NCBI GenBank assembly: GCA_001898335.1
Contig: MKTS01000004.1
Location: 151,913-215,912 of the forward strand
DNA: 64,000 nt
Source of the DNA: Mucilaginibacter sp. 44-25
GTDB lineage: Bacteria > Bacteroidota > Bacteroidia > Sphingobacteriales > Sphingobacteriaceae
Direction: 5' to 3'
Both the position numbers and the translations under genes were made by a program. Below the pieces are notes generated by a model, which did no database searches, had not been told where the DNA came from, and saw only the letters and a list, made by a program, of their open reading frames with translations. Positions 8,979-17,246 of this stretch are shown in pieces. Position 1 is the first letter of the stretch. Every line of letters begins with the position of its first letter.

Positions 8979-10754
8979 ATGTATACACTTGGAATAAATG
9001 CCGCTTTTCATGACTCCGCGGCATGTATTGTAAAAGACGGCATTTTGCTTGCTGCCACGGAGGAAGAACGTTTTACCCATTACAAACATGGCAAGAGGCC
9101 GGTGCCTTTTTCCACCTGGGAACTTCCCTACCATGCAATTGATTATTGCCTTAAAGTGGCAGGCATTCATATCAACGATATAGATCATGTGGCATATTCT
9201 TTTGACCCGTATTTGCTTGTAGGTGAAAAGTATCGCGGTAATGAAACCATTGAGATCCCTTTTGAAGAGGGCCGGTCTCATCTGAACGAAGATTTCGCCA
9301 ATCCTTGGGAACCTTTGTTTCTGTCATCCATTATTAACGCACCCGGCCAATTGAGAGATGGCTGGCCGCATCATCTGCAGCAACGCTTTATAGGCTGCAA
9401 CATCGGCCGCGAAAATTGGCATTTTGTTGAGCATCATATTTCGCATGCGGCAAGCGCGTTCAATTGTTCACCGTTTCGCAATGCAGCTGTCATGACGGTT
9501 GATGGCCGTGGTGAGCAAGCGACTACCACCTATAATATTGGCCATGGACAGCAGTTAGACAGGATAGGCCAGGTGAATATGCCGCATTCCTTAGGTTTAC
9601 TGTACGAGGATGTTACCACACATTTAGGGTTCCTGCATTCAAGCGATGAATATAAGGTAATGGCTTTAGCATCCTACGGTAAACCGGAGTTTGTGAACGA
9701 TTTCCGGGAGATAGTGCAAATTGGCGCTAACGGCCAGTATACGATCAACAATCAAAATTTAACCGAGCGGTTTGGCCCTAAACGTTTAAGCCACGAGGAA
9801 TTCACCAAACATCATTTTAATGTAGCACACTCCCTGCAATTAGTTTTAGAAGAAGCCATGCTGGAGCTTACCGGCTGGTTACACGAAGAAACAAAGGAAG
9901 AAAACCTTTGCCTCGCGGGTGGCGTAGCGCTTAATTGTGTAGCTAATGCACGTATTCGCGACAAAGGCTTCTTTAAAAACATTTGGGTGCAACCTGCCTC
10001 CGGTGATGACGGAACCGCGCTTGGTGCCGCCCTTTGGGTTGATGCGCAACAACGCAAAAACGATGAGAAGACTTTTGTAATGGACCATTGCTACTGGGGA
10101 CCGCAATACAGTGACGCTGAAATTGAAAAGCAACTAAAGCTTTGGAAAGTACCCTATAGAAAGCTTGAAAATATTGCCGAAGAAACAGCGGACATACTAA
10201 TACAGGATAAGATCATCGGCTGGTACCAGGGACGCATGGAATTTGGCCCAAGGGCTTTGGGTAGCCGCTCTATACTGGCCTCGCCTATTAACCCGGCCAT
10301 GCAGGCAAGGTTGAACGAGGTTAAAGACCGCGAAGACTTTCGCCCGGTAGCACCTGTTGTACTACAGGAAAAAGCCGGAGAGTGGTTTAACAATGCGGAA
10401 TACTCTCCTTTTATGCTGTTTATTTACGACGTTAAGGAAGATAAGGCCGACCAAATACCTGCGGTGAGGCATACTGACGGAACGGCCCGCATCCAAACCA
10501 TAAACGAACAACAGCATAAAGATTACTATGACTTACTGAAAGCATTTGAACGCAAAACAGGTGTGCCGGTATTGGTGAACACATCCTTTAATACACTGGG
10601 TAAACCGATAGTTTGCACACCACGAGACGCGGTAGAATGTTTCTGGTCTTCCCCTTTTGATGCTTTGATCATTGGTTCATTTGTAATTGAGAAAGAAAAT
10701 GGTAACCGTATCTATAGTGATACCAACATATCAGCGGCCGAAGCTATTAGCTAA
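8979..10754 (+). CDS. O-carbamoyltransferase, NodU/CmcH family
   Basis: 591 residues, full family length. The N-terminal ASKHA-fold (YrdC/Kae1-like) domain begins MYTLGINAAFHDSAA and contains EEERFTHYKHG and the metal-binding HHISHAASAF. The C-terminal domain has GGVALNCVAN and QGRMEFGPRALGSRSIL. These enzymes use carbamoyl phosphate and ATP to carbamoylate sugar hydroxyls of Nod factors, antibiotics or surface glycans. Here it leads a glycosyltransferase cluster, so a carbamoylated glycan is the likely product. The 3' end overlaps the next gene by 56 nt. Confidence 0.92.
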   Translation: MYTLGINAAFHDSAACIVKDGILLAATEEERFTHYKHGKRPVPFSTWELPYHAIDYCLKVAGIHINDIDHVAYSFDPYLLVGEKYRGNETIEIPFEEGRSHLNEDFANPWEPLFLSSIINAPGQLRDGWPHHLQQRFIGCNIGRENWHFVEHHISHAASAFNCSPFRNAAVMTVDGRGEQATTTYNIGHGQQLDRIGQVNMPHSLGLLYEDVTTHLGFLHSSDEYKVMALASYGKPEFVNDFREIVQIGANGQYTINNQNLTERFGPKRLSHEEFTKHHFNVAHSLQLVLEEAMLELTGWLHEETKEENLCLAGGVALNCVANARIRDKGFFKNIWVQPASGDDGTALGAALWVDAQQRKNDEKTFVMDHCYWGPQYSDAEIEKQLKLWKVPYRKLENIAEETADILIQDKIIGWYQGRMEFGPRALGSRSILASPINPAMQARLNEVKDREDFRPVAPVVLQEKAGEWFNNAEYSPFMLFIYDVKEDKADQIPAVRHTDGTARIQTINEQQHKDYYDLLKAFERKTGVPVLVNTSFNTLGKPIVCTPRDAVECFWSSPFDALIIGSFVIEKENGNRIYSDTNISAAEAIS

Positions 10755-11667
10755 TTGTTTAAAGGCGCTGCTTCAGCAAAAGTTTGACAAACATCAGTAC
10801 GAAATTATTGTGGTGAGCGACGGGCCTGATGAACAAACTAAAGCTGCCATTAGCAAGTGGTCGCTTTACGATCATCCGCAGATAAAGTACCTGCCGCTTC
10901 CTCAAAAAAAGGGTCCGGCAGGTGCACGTAACTACGGATGGCTAAATGCAAAGGGCAGCATTATTGCTTTTACCGACGATGATTGCCTGCCTGATGCACA
11001 TTGGCTGCAGCAGATAGTTGCCCATTGTGACCCCGAAAAAGAAATCGCGATAACCGGCAAGGTTATAGTACCCATCAGCGGCCGCCCTACTGATCATGAG
11101 CAGAACACAGCGCATTTGCAAACGGCAGATTTTATTACAGCGAACTGCGCCTGTACAAAGAAAGCACTGATAAAGGCAGGCGGCTTTGATGAAGAATTTG
11201 AAATGGCCTGGCGCGAAGACAGCGACCTGCATTTCAAATTCATTCACAATAACGTACCTATTACCAAAGTAAAAAGCGCCCTTGTTGTACACCCGGTACG
11301 GCCATCTGCATGGGGTGAGAGCATTAAAGATCAAAAAAAGACCATGTACAATGCTTTGCTCTATAAAAAGCATCCCGACCTGTATGACAGGCTCATTTGC
11401 CAAAAAACACCATTGCTTTACTATTGCATTATCGCGGCCTTTATCATGATGGTAGCCGGTTGGATAAGTCATCATCCGGTGCTTACAACAGAAGGGTTTG
11501 CCGGATGGGCCGCGCTTACAATATGGTTTACTTATAAAAGGTTAAAAAATACCAGCCTTTCCCCAAGCCATGTTTTAGAAATGATCTATACGTCAATTAT
11601 TATCCCATTTGCCTCAGTGTTTTGGCAATGGTATGGTGCCATTAAATACCGCGTTTTATTTATCTGA
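10699..11667 (+). CDS. Glycosyltransferase family 2
   Basis: 322 residues from ATG 10699 (MVTVSIVIPTYQRP). A TTG four codons upstream is less likely. The GT-A nucleotide-binding strand, the acidic metal site AFTDDDCLP and the WREDSDLHFKF motif are present. The C-terminus has hydrophobic segments (LLYYCIIAAFIMMVAGW and another near the end), so it is membrane-bound. It begins inside the carbamoyltransferase gene in another frame, which implies translational coupling. It probably builds the glycan carbamoylated by its neighbour. Confidence 0.86.
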   Translation: MVTVSIVIPTYQRPKLLANCLKALLQQKFDKHQYEIIVVSDGPDEQTKAAISKWSLYDHPQIKYLPLPQKKGPAGARNYGWLNAKGSIIAFTDDDCLPDAHWLQQIVAHCDPEKEIAITGKVIVPISGRPTDHEQNTAHLQTADFITANCACTKKALIKAGGFDEEFEMAWREDSDLHFKFIHNNVPITKVKSALVVHPVRPSAWGESIKDQKKTMYNALLYKKHPDLYDRLICQKTPLLYYCIIAAFIMMVAGWISHHPVLTTEGFAGWAALTIWFTYKRLKNTSLSPSHVLEMIYTSIIIPFASVFWQWYGAIKYRVLFI

Positions 11668-11672
11668 AAGCC

Positions 11673-12665
11673 ATGAAGATCCCTCCCTCAGAAATAAAAA
11701 AGATAGCCATATTCCGAGCCCTCCAACTGGGCGATATGCTTTGTATTATACCGGCTATAAGGGCATTGCGGCATGCTTACCCCAAAGCGCAGATAACTTT
11801 ACTTGGATTACCCTGGGGCAAATCGTTTACAGAAAGATTCGACCAATATTTTGATAATTTTATCCATTTCCCGGGCTACCCTGGCCTGCCGGAACAGGAA
11901 TTGGATAAAGCTGTGTTCACAAATTTTTTAAAACAGGTACAGGACGAACATTTTGACCTTTGCATACAAATGCAGGGCAATGGCTCTGTGGTAAACCCTA
12001 TGGTTGAACTATTGGGGGCAAAATATATGGCCGGTTATAAAATTGAGGGACATTACGCGCCGGATGACGGCTTATTCATGACCTACCCTGATCAGGGGCA
12101 CGAGATTGAACGGCATATCCGCCTGATGGAGTTCCTGGGTATTGAATCGCAAGGTAATGAGTTGGAATATCCTTTAACAACTTCCGACTATGATGCTTTG
12201 GATGCATTGCAGTTTGACATAGAACCGAAAAAATACGTTTGCATTCACCCCGGCTCGAGGGGCAGCTACCGCCAATGGCCGGTAAAATATTTTGCTGCTT
12301 TGGCAGATTACTGCATTGACGAAGGATATAAAGCCGTGCTTACCGGTACTAAGGAAGAAAGTGACATTATTGACGCCGTTATAAGCCATATGAGGCATGA
12401 ACCCATTAACACCGCTGGCAAAACGTCGATGGGTGCTGTTGGTGTGCTGATACAAAATGCAGCCATGCTTATCTCAAACTGTACAGGTGTTTCGCACATA
12501 GCGTCCGCATTTAAAACGCCAAGTATAGTGATCAGCATGGATGGCGAGCCGCAAAGATGGGGTCCTTTAGATACGCGCGTTCATCGCACGATCAACTGGC
12601 TGCAATCGCCGGATTTTCATCTGGTATTCCGGGAGACGGTTGAATTGATGAGCCTGGCAGGCTAA
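11673..12665 (+). CDS. Glycosyltransferase family 9 (heptosyltransferase-like)
   Basis: 330 residues. IFRALQLGDMLCIIPAIRAL is the GT9 N-terminal signature, and VCIHPGSRGSYRQWP with ISNCTGVSHIASA are the donor-site motifs. GT9 enzymes transfer ADP-heptose in LPS core synthesis and related glycans. It starts 5 nt after the GT2 gene. Its last 74 nt overlap the 3' end of a second, convergent GT9 gene, so the C-terminal 24 codons are read on both strands. Together with the GmhB-like phosphatase nearby, this supports heptose as a component. Confidence 0.88.
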   Translation: MKIPPSEIKKIAIFRALQLGDMLCIIPAIRALRHAYPKAQITLLGLPWGKSFTERFDQYFDNFIHFPGYPGLPEQELDKAVFTNFLKQVQDEHFDLCIQMQGNGSVVNPMVELLGAKYMAGYKIEGHYAPDDGLFMTYPDQGHEIERHIRLMEFLGIESQGNELEYPLTTSDYDALDALQFDIEPKKYVCIHPGSRGSYRQWPVKYFAALADYCIDEGYKAVLTGTKEESDIIDAVISHMRHEPINTAGKTSMGAVGVLIQNAAMLISNCTGVSHIASAFKTPSIVISMDGEPQRWGPLDTRVHRTINWLQSPDFHLVFRETVELMSLAG

Positions 12666-13722
12666 GCAGGCGCTTAACGGCATTTGAAATGGCTTCTGCA
12701 TCAGGCATTGCTACCGGCTGGTTGTACAACGTTCTGTTAACATACTGTATCACCTCATTACGGCTGCGCAGGTGCGCGGGCACGGCAAATGGCAAAACCA
12801 CGTGTGGAACTTTCCAGGGCGTATGCTGTGGATTAGTTTGCGCGTAAAGTACCACTACAGGCGTATTAACTGCTGCCGCTATATGAATAGTGCCGGTGTT
12901 GACCGATACAAGCAGAGCTGAATTTTTAACCAAACAAACAAACTCCTTTAAAGGAAATAGCCCTGCTGTTGAAAAGCAGGCTGCTCCTATTTCGGCTGCT
13001 AAGCGCCCGGCAAGTAGTCTTTCGCTTGCAGCACCGGTCACTACAAGTTGATAACCATCGTCCATCAATCTTTTACCAGCCTCAACCCATAGTTTAAACG
13101 GATATTCCCGCTTTTGTTCGCTTACACCGGGATGGATCAATAACCATGGCTTCGTTAAATCCACACCAAGCAGGTTAAGCCGGGTCGAGATTGCGGGCCA
13201 TGAATTATCTTTTACATTAAGGCTTAAATCATTGTTGTTGGTATGGGCGCCTATAGTTGCAACCAGGTCAAGATCGCGCTGTACCTGGTGCTTTATCAGG
13301 TCATAGGGCTCTTTTTCTGGCACCCAATTATTAATGAGTTGATAAGGATTTTCCCGGCAATAAGCCAATATATTAGGTATGCATGCCAGGTAAGCAAGCA
13401 TGGCCGTTGGTTGTGGGTTTTGGCTGTACACCGTAAATATCACCGCGGCATCAAAATCTTTACTTTTGATATCGGCAATTATATTATAGAACGCTTCTGT
13501 TTCCCCGGCTTCCGCGGTCTTCACCCAAGGTACGTCATATATCATCACTTCGTCAATCTCAGGTATCATCGGTGTAATGCTTTTAGCCATTGTTGAGGTA
13601 AGCAACGTTATACGGGCACCGAAACTTTCCTTAAGCGCACGAATAGCCGGCCCCGACATGATCAGGTCGCCCATGTTATCCGGGCGGATGCAGAGGATGT
13701 TTTTACAGCCCTGCCAGTTCAT
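12592..13722 (-). CDS. Glycosyltransferase family 9 (heptosyltransferase-like)
   Basis: 376 residues. NILCIRPDNMGDLIMSGPAIRAL is a textbook GT9 start, and LLIHPGVSEQKREYP and SVNTGTIHIAAAV are the later motifs. The C-terminus (about 40 residues after the GT domain, Pro/Ser rich) runs across the 3' end of the opposite GT9 gene. It overlaps the upstream HAD phosphatase by 20 nt, so the four minus-strand genes form one translationally coupled operon. It may add a second heptose to the same acceptor. Confidence 0.88.
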   Translation of the reverse strand: MNWQGCKNILCIRPDNMGDLIMSGPAIRALKESFGARITLLTSTMAKSITPMIPEIDEVMIYDVPWVKTAEAGETEAFYNIIADIKSKDFDAAVIFTVYSQNPQPTAMLAYLACIPNILAYCRENPYQLINNWVPEKEPYDLIKHQVQRDLDLVATIGAHTNNNDLSLNVKDNSWPAISTRLNLLGVDLTKPWLLIHPGVSEQKREYPFKLWVEAGKRLMDDGYQLVVTGAASERLLAGRLAAEIGAACFSTAGLFPLKEFVCLVKNSALLVSVNTGTIHIAAAVNTPVVVLYAQTNPQHTPWKVPHVVLPFAVPAHLRSRNEVIQYVNRTLYNQPVAMPDAEAISNAVKRLLSLPGSSIQPSPGIPDENPAIAAS

Positions 13723-14284
13723 GTTGGTTTGATTTTAACATCAGCATCGCTGCCTCGTCGATTGATTTGGCGGTAATTGTTGGTACTCTATGCTGCCCGG
13801 GCAGCCATTCGGTTTCATTACCATTGTCTATCAAAACCGTACTGCAACCTGCACGATTACCTGCTTCTACATCGTTAAGAATATCACCAATCATCCAGGA
13901 TGATCCCAAATCAATATCGTGTTCTTCTGCTGCTGTAAAAAGCATACCAGGCGCGGGCTTGCGACAATTACAATCTTTGCTGAAACCCGTTACAATACCA
14001 TCAGGATGATGTGGACAATAATAAAAACCGGCGAGTTCAATACCGTGCTCGTGCAATAGCTGACGAATACGTTGCTCTACTCCTACTAACATCTTCTCCT
14101 CAAAAAAGCCCCGCGCCACGCCCGATTGATTAGACACAATGACAAAAAGATAACCATCAACCTGTAAGCGCTTTAGCCCCTCAATGGCATCAGCCTGAAG
14201 GGTTATTAACTGCGGATCGACATTATAAGGAATGTCGGGTATCAATGTGCCATCTTTATCCAGGAAAACTGCCCTGTTCCTCAT
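13703..14284 (-). CDS. gmhB: D-glycero-D-manno-heptose 1,7-bisphosphate phosphatase (GmhB-like HAD)
   Basis: 193 residues. The HAD-IIIA motifs are intact: FLDKDGTL (nucleophile Asp), SNQSGVARG, and WMIGDILNDVEAG. The zinc-binding loop YYCPHHPDG ... CNCRKPAPGM is the GmhB signature that separates it from histidinol phosphatases. It removes the C7 phosphate in the ADP-heptose pathway. No gmhA or hldE is in the window, so it either supplies a dedicated pathway with genes elsewhere or adds capacity to the housekeeping one. It touches the GT4 gene by 1 nt and overlaps GT9 by 20 nt. Confidence 0.85.
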   Translation of the reverse strand: MRNRAVFLDKDGTLIPDIPYNVDPQLITLQADAIEGLKRLQVDGYLFVIVSNQSGVARGFFEEKMLVGVEQRIRQLLHEHGIELAGFYYCPHHPDGIVTGFSKDCNCRKPAPGMLFTAAEEHDIDLGSSWMIGDILNDVEAGNRAGCSTVLIDNGNETEWLPGQHRVPTITAKSIDEAAMLMLKSNQHELAGL

Positions 14285-15558
14285 TAAGCAGCCTGGGATT
14301 GTTTTTGAACCAACCTTGTAACCGGTGCAATACTCCGGTAAACTGCCTTAACCATATTGGCTACATTTGCCCAGGTAAAATAACGGTTAACGCGTTCAAT
14401 AGCATTCTCACCCATATCGCTTAGCAACATTTCATCGCTAAGTAAATCGTTAATAGCTTGCGCTAATTGCTGCGGGTTGTGAGGTTCAATCAATACACCC
14501 GTTTCTCCGTCTTTTACACTGTGTTTAATTCCGCCTACATTTGAACCTATTACCGGTGTTCCGCAGGCCATGGCTTCTAAAGGTGTAATCCCAAAAGGCT
14601 CATACCAAGGTGTGGTGATAAAAATATCGGCAGCCGAGTAATAGTATTTTAGCTTGTCGCGGTTTTTGCGGCCCGCGAAGATCACCTGCTCAATAACGCC
14701 ATATTTACGGGCGATGTTAAGCAGCCTTGCGTATTCAGGGCAGGTCTCCTCTTCCAGTTGTTCGCACTCGCCACCAACAATCAGCAGCCTTACCTGCTTG
14801 GTTTTAGTTTTAATGCCGGCCAACGCCTCAATCACATTATCAACCCCTTTGCGTGGCACCATACGGCCCAACTGCAAAATAATATGCTCATCCTGCGGTA
14901 AGCCTAATATCCTGCGAGCGCACTGCTTATCCATCGGCGAAAACTCTTGATGACTAAAGCCGCAAGGCACTATGGAAATTTTGTCTTCATCAGCGTTGTA
15001 ATAGTTAATCAGATCTTCTTTATCCTGCGGACATTCTGCTATAATATGATCAGCCATTTTCACGGCTCGTTCTTCAATAGCCAGGCGTTCAACAGGAAAC
15101 TTATCCGCATCGTTCTGATGGATGCGCCTTACGTGGCCAAGTGCATGAAAGGTAACTACTAAAGGTATGCCTAACTGCTCTTTTATGCCCATAGCCACCA
15201 ACGCCGACATGAAGAAGTTGGCATGCACCAAGGTGTATTCGATCTCTTCCTGCCTGATAAATTTAAGCATGCTTGCTTTAAATGCTTTCATGTAAGGTAA
15301 TAATTCCTCTTTAGGGACATTAGCCACCGGACCAGCTTCTATATTAATGACGCGTACACCGCTAACCCAGTTTACCACATCGGGCAAAGCGATGTCATCT
15401 TTTCGGGTAAACACATCAACCAGGTAACCTTGTGTTGCCAGTTGCCTGGCTAATTGGGCAACATATACGTTTTGCCCGCCGGTATCAACGCCGCCAAGGT
15501 TTGCAAGCGGCGAAGCATGGTCGCTGATCATCGCGATTCTTTTCTTTTGATATTTCAT
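14284..15558 (-). CDS. Glycosyltransferase family 4 (sucrose synthase/MshA-like)
   Basis: 424 residues. The N-terminus MISDHASPLANLGGVDTGG followed by QNVYVAQLARQLA is characteristic of the sucrose-phosphate synthase and MshA-like GT4 branch. The donor domain has LQLGRMVPRKGVDNVIEAL, and the E-x7-E motif is EPFGITPLE. It is a retaining glycosyltransferase. In Bacteroidota such genes often sit with GT9, HAD and carbamoyltransferase genes, as here. It overlaps the upstream GT gene by 4 nt. The acceptor is unknown. Confidence 0.87.
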   Translation of the reverse strand: MKYQKKRIAMISDHASPLANLGGVDTGGQNVYVAQLARQLATQGYLVDVFTRKDDIALPDVVNWVSGVRVINIEAGPVANVPKEELLPYMKAFKASMLKFIRQEEIEYTLVHANFFMSALVAMGIKEQLGIPLVVTFHALGHVRRIHQNDADKFPVERLAIEERAVKMADHIIAECPQDKEDLINYYNADEDKISIVPCGFSHQEFSPMDKQCARRILGLPQDEHIILQLGRMVPRKGVDNVIEALAGIKTKTKQVRLLIVGGECEQLEEETCPEYARLLNIARKYGVIEQVIFAGRKNRDKLKYYYSAADIFITTPWYEPFGITPLEAMACGTPVIGSNVGGIKHSVKDGETGVLIEPHNPQQLAQAINDLLSDEMLLSDMGENAIERVNRYFTWANVANMVKAVYRSIAPVTRLVQKQSQAA

Positions 15559-16529
15559 GATGCTGTGATTAGTGCTTCGGGTACCTGCCTGTTGGTCACT
15601 TCGCTAAAAAGTTGTTCCCAATCATTGGCAAAACGCTGTATGTTAAAGCGCTGCATAGCTACCTTTCTGCCGTTATTACCTATTTCAAGAGCCAGTTGCG
15701 GCTCTCTGATTAAAAGTTTCATTTTTTCTACCAGATAATCCACATCGGTATGGATAAAACCTGACACGCCATTTTCTATCACTGCTGATAGTTCTGTTGT
15801 GGCTAAACCAACAACAGGGATACCCATCATCATGGCTTCGCAAATGGCAAGTCCGAGGCTGGTATATCTGATCGGATTAAAAAAGAAACGGTAACGGCTT
15901 TGAAATTCGGGCAGCTGCGGATGCAGCACCTCACCAAGTCCAAGGTCTCCTGTACCCATGCCCACCAGATCAAGCGGCACATGTTTACGAACGTTCATAA
16001 ATATATCGTAACCCAGCAGGCGGCCACGCGCCGGCAGGTTATTAATTACTACAATGCCTTTATCTAAATCACCTTTGTAAACAACACCGCTATCGGTAAC
16101 GCCATGTTCAATAACACGGGTTGGTGTGTTGTTGCTATCCCACATGAGGCGGTTAAAATGGGTAACATGCACCAGCGTAACCTCCGGGTCATCAACTACG
16201 TGTTTTGTATCGGTTGGATGTTGCCGTGGCGGGTCATGCTCAATGTAAATACGCGGCAATTTGCGTTGCTCTTCTGAAAGTATCTCGTACTGGTCAGTTA
16301 AATAATTGTTGTTGGTTTGATATACGATGCAATCAAACGAATGATCTTTAACTTCTTCGGCAGGGATCTCGATAACATTTGCTCCGAAAGGAAAGGTTTC
16401 CCCCCTGCCATAATAACCTTCAGTTTTTTCAGGCTTTGTGGGGATGTAAATATCATAGTTTCCCTGAGATAGATAGAACAGATAGCTGCCGTGGATATGC
16501 CACGTAAATATCTTTAGTTGGTTTTGCAT
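15555..16529 (-). CDS. Glycosyltransferase family 4/1
   Basis: 324 residues from ATG 16529 (MQNQLKIFTWHIHGSYLFYL). An upstream ATG would add 14 atypical residues. The N-terminal WHIHGSYLYYL-like start and the later segment RYTSLGLAICEAMMMGIPVVG identify a GT-B enzyme, with an abbreviated acceptor domain. It is the first gene of the minus-strand operon running GT4, GT4, GmhB, GT9. This operon converges on the plus-strand carbamoyltransferase group. It probably acts on the same glycan. Confidence 0.82.
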   Translation of the reverse strand: MQNQLKIFTWHIHGSYLFYLSQGNYDIYIPTKPEKTEGYYGRGETFPFGANVIEIPAEEVKDHSFDCIVYQTNNNYLTDQYEILSEEQRKLPRIYIEHDPPRQHPTDTKHVVDDPEVTLVHVTHFNRLMWDSNNTPTRVIEHGVTDSGVVYKGDLDKGIVVINNLPARGRLLGYDIFMNVRKHVPLDLVGMGTGDLGLGEVLHPQLPEFQSRYRFFFNPIRYTSLGLAICEAMMMGIPVVGLATTELSAVIENGVSGFIHTDVDYLVEKMKLLIREPQLALEIGNNGRKVAMQRFNIQRFANDWEQLFSEVTNRQVPEALITAS

Positions 16530-16919
16530 GTGTGGTTGTTTGTGCCAAGAAGTAACCAAACCCAAAGCCAAATAAAAATTTAACTACTAAATAAAATTAT
16601 ATACTAATAATATCTAATTATTTACCCATAAATCAATATAGATGATAAAAGAAGTATCATTGCCTGTATTTAATGGCCCCATATAAAACTGTATAATAAA
16701 ACTACATGTTGTATACTTATCCTAACAGTAGCATGAGAACATCACACACCGGATACCTGTTGCAATTACCCTAATTAATTTCTAATTAAATGGCTTATGA
16801 TAATGCTAAGACTTTGTAAAAAAAGGACCTGTGTAAAAGATACCTATGTGCCTTGATAAAAATATGATGCTGATAAGCACCCTGTTAGCCTTTCTAAATG
16901 ATGCTTTTTAACAAAGCTC
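16530..16919. other. AT-rich intergenic region
   Basis: About 390 nt between divergent genes (GT4 operon on minus, CHC2 protein on plus). It is strongly A/T-rich near the GT side and presumably holds that operon's promoter. I see no open reading frame, RNA gene or clear repeat in it. Confidence 0.5.
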
Positions 16920-16951
16920 ATTGCCGGTAAAAACGGGCTTTAGTATATTTG
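16920..16951 (+). promoter_or_regulatory. Bacteroidota-type promoter for the CHC2 gene
   Basis: ATTG (16920-16923) and TATATTTG (16944-16951, an exact TAnnTTTG match) are separated by 20 nt, matching the spacing of the Bacteroidota sigma-70 consensus. The predicted start of transcription lies about 25 nt before the CHC2 start codon. Confidence 0.55.
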
Positions 16952-16982
16952 AGGCCCGATTTTTTGATAATATATTGTGAGT

Positions 16983-17240
16983 ATGAATCTGGTTGATATC
17001 GTTTCAAAGCATGTACTTTTACAACAAAGCCGTAAAGCATTAAAAGGGAGGTGCCCGTTTCACAAAGATGAAACCACCTCATTGATGGTGAATCCGTCAA
17101 GCAATGTATTTAAATGCTTTGGCTGCGGAATTGAAGGCGGCCCCATCGAGTTTTTGATGGCTCTTGAAGGTAAAAGCCGTAATGAGATCATTGCCAAACT
17201 GGCTAATAAAAATTTCCCTAAAGAGAAGGCTTCCGTGTGA
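16983..17240 (+). CDS. Solo CHC2 zinc-finger protein (DnaG N-terminal domain-like)
   Basis: 85 residues from ATG 16983; a GTG two codons upstream is also possible. The protein is essentially one primase zinc-binding domain: CPFHKDETTSLMV provides Cys and His, and FKCFGCG provides two Cys. It begins with the helix VDIVSKHVLLQQS and ends with helix EFLMALEGKSRNEII. In DnaG this module recognises template DNA, but no TOPRIM or helicase-binding part follows here. It is complete, with its own promoter and stop, so it is not a truncated primase. It may bind nucleic acid as an adaptor or regulator. Function unknown. Confidence 0.85.
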   Translation: MNLVDIVSKHVLLQQSRKALKGRCPFHKDETTSLMVNPSSNVFKCFGCGIEGGPIEFLMALEGKSRNEIIAKLANKNFPKEKASV

Positions 17241-17246
17241 TAAGCT

